Shown piece by piece: positions 5,550-6,294 of a DNA stretch of 6,294 bases. Position 1 is the first letter of the stretch. Each line of letters begins with the position of its first letter. Source of the stretch: a bacterium (GTDB lineage: Bacteria; Patescibacteriota; Minisyncoccia; Moranbacterales; DUUL01); NCBI GenBank assembly GCA_030626045.1, contig DAOUPS010000053.1, positions 1 through 6,294 on the forward strand, read 5' to 3'. A program made the translations under genes and the position numbers. The notes beneath the pieces are model-generated. The model saw only the letters and a list, made by a program, of their open reading frames with translations. It was not told the origin of the DNA and ran no database searches.

Positions 5550-5957
5550 ATGAAAAAAGCAATGACCTTCGGGACCTTTGACATCTTTCACCCGGGGCAT
5601 AAAAATTTTTTTAAACAGGCGAAAACATACGGCGATTATCTGACAGTTGTTATTGCCAGAGATAAAACGGTTTTGGAGGTCAAAGGTGTTTTGCCAAAAA
5701 ATAATGAAAATGCCAGGCTAGAAACGGCTCAAGAAAGTAATCTTGTCGATGAAACCGTTTTGGGAAATCTGGGAGATAAATATGCGATAATTAAAGAAAA
5801 AAGACCGGACGTGATCTGTCTTGGCTATGACCAGAAGTTTTTTACGAACAAGCTTGAAGAAAAGCTGAAAGAATTTAATATGGAAGATACCGTTATAGTT
5901 AAAATGAGATCGTATCATCCGGAAATTTATAAATCGTCAAAATATATCGAGAAATAA
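5550..5957 (+). CDS. RibL/TagD-like nucleotidyltransferase (adenylyltransferase/cytidylyltransferase family)
   Basis: A compact 135-residue HIGH-superfamily nucleotidyltransferase with a Rossmann-like fold. The N-terminal TFGTFDIFHPGH holds the HxGH motif (His14-His17). Further landmarks are VVIARDKTV, ENARLE (Arg56), DETVLGNLGD and RPDVICLGYDQ (GYDQ at 92-95). The ARD, VLG-x-x-GD and LGYDQ pattern is closest to archaeal FAD synthetase RibL, which adenylylates FMN to FAD; glycerol-3-phosphate or other alcohol-phosphate cytidylyltransferases are the main alternatives. The in-frame extension up to 5457 overlaps mreB and lacks homology-like sequence, so ATG 5550 was chosen, four codons before the conserved TFGTFD; ATG 5562 is also possible. 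No clear Shine-Dalgarno is present. The 20-nt gap suggests co-transcription with mreB. The substrate is not settled by sequence alone. Confidence 0.85.
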   Translation: MKKAMTFGTFDIFHPGHKNFFKQAKTYGDYLTVVIARDKTVLEVKGVLPKNNENARLETAQESNLVDETVLGNLGDKYAIIKEKRPDVICLGYDQKFFTNKLEEKLKEFNMEDTVIVKMRSYHPEIYKSSKYIEK

Positions 5958-5989
5958 ATATGTGTTTTAATTGCTCAGTGTAAATTGTT

Positions 5990-6001
5990 GGGACTTGTCC
6001 C
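5990..6001. repeat. Short palindrome GGGACTTGTCCC, partly repeated after the terminator
   Basis: GGGAC and GTCCC are complementary around TT. The 15-base stretch 5991-6005 recurs at 6041-6055 with 13 identities, the second copy being the 3' arm and tail of the terminator hairpin. Confidence 0.4.
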
Positions 6002-6017
6002 TAAAAGGCTTAAAAAC

Positions 6018-6045
6018 AGTCCAGCTCTTTACGAAGGGCTGGACT
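6018..6045. terminator. Bidirectional intrinsic terminator between convergent genes
   Basis: The arms 6018-6027 and 6036-6045 form ten pairs (AGTCCAGCTC with GGGCTGGACT, one G-U) around an 8-nt loop. On the minus strand the stem is followed by G then five T residues (from 6017 leftwards), a good U-tract. On the plus strand the tail TGTTCTTAAAC is weaker. It lies 60 nt after the nucleotidyltransferase stop and 27 nt beyond the minus-strand stop, so it probably serves both sides and mainly the minus-strand gene. Confidence 0.72.
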
Positions 6046-6072
6046 TGTTCTTAAACTTTGTCGAATGGTCTT

Positions 6073-6294
6073 TCAACCCGGTTCATTTGCTTTGCTTCCC
6101 ATTTCTTGCCAGTTTATTTTTTGGTCTGCTGTTTTCCCCATTTCATCTTCCATCTCCATTTTTGCCAAATAAGGCGAGTTATGATTTACAGAATAGGTTT
6201 CATTATCTTCACCATAGCCCAACAGCTCTTTTTCCACTAAATAACTAATATGGCTTTTACCGTATCGCGTGCCGTGACCCTTTTTTCTGACTTG
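6073..6294 (-). CDS. Unrecognised protein, C-terminal 73 residues (start outside window)
   Basis: Reading leftwards from the right edge, the minus strand is open for 73 codons to a TGA at 6073-6075. The start must lie beyond base 6294 unless an internal ATG or GTG is used. The peptide begins QVRKKGHGTRYGKSHISYLV, continues VEKELLGYGEDNE and SPYLAKMEMEDEMGK, and ends with SKANEPG. It is hydrophilic, rich in Lys and Glu, and has a soluble-protein composition with a basic then acidic part; no membrane segment or cysteine motif is seen. I do not recognise a family. Support for a real gene is the purine-rich coding strand, as in the other genes here, and a terminator with a good U-tract placed correctly just past its stop. 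The overlapping plus-strand frames are Phe/Pro/Leu-rich and run across the terminator, so they are poor candidates. Confidence 0.6.
   Translation of the reverse strand, partial: QVRKKGHGTRYGKSHISYLVEKELLGYGEDNETYSVNHNSPYLAKMEMEDEMGKTADQKINWQEMGSKANEPG

Noticed and set aside
5985..6248. 87-codon plus-strand frame after the nucleotidyltransferase gene
   Set aside because: It runs through the terminator hairpin and is Phe/Pro/Leu-rich, as expected for the antisense of the Lys/Glu-rich minus-strand frame.
1..6294. Recoded TGA (genetic code 25, as in Gracilibacteria/SR1)
   Set aside because: No conserved gene contains an in-frame TGA, glycine is encoded by GGN throughout, and the minus-strand frame ends at a TGA just before a terminator.

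Overview
The window is an AT-rich, densely packed bacterial segment. It carries seven plus-strand protein genes (the first cut by the left edge) and one minus-strand gene cut by the right edge. Several traits fit a Patescibacteria/CPR lineage (Parcubacteria-like). These are short single-domain versions of housekeeping proteins, a stand-alone archaeal-type RibL-like nucleotidyltransferase, few Shine-Dalgarno sequences, TAA/TAG stops, and a small envelope gene set. This placement is an inference from gene style, not from a marker gene. No in-frame TGA interrupts any conserved gene, so the standard bacterial code fits.

Layout. 1-138 is the 3' end of dnaJ. Five bases later, 144-1115 encodes a membrane-anchored CHAP-type cysteine amidase/peptidase with a C-terminal beta-rich domain. 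The gap 1116-1405 holds nested inverted repeats (1127-1240) that could fold into a structured RNA or be an element remnant, then a very good sigma70-type promoter (1313-1341). That promoter drives 1406-2419, a CNNM/CorB-type membrane protein with a CBS pair. murA (2484-3788) follows, then a small MazG-like NTP pyrophosphohydrolase (3904-4227). The gap 4228-4524 contains a probable weak terminator, a strong promoter, and a perfect 7-bp hairpin at the predicted 5' end of the mreB transcript. mreB (4525-5529) is followed 20 nt later by a RibL/cytidylyltransferase-like gene (5550-5957). A strong bidirectional terminator hairpin (6018-6045) separates this unit from a convergent minus-strand reading frame (6073-6294) that enters from the right edge.

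Functionally the block is mostly envelope and housekeeping: peptidoglycan precursor synthesis (MurA), cell-shape cytoskeleton (MreB), a probable extracytoplasmic wall amidase (CHAP), metal homeostasis (CNNM/CorB), nucleotide clean-up (MazG) and cofactor or nucleotide-alcohol synthesis (RibL-like). I see no CRISPR array, tRNA, rRNA, intact insertion sequence or defence island. The least explained parts are the 1127-1240 fold, the unrecognised minus-strand gene at the right edge, and the hairpin in the mreB leader.
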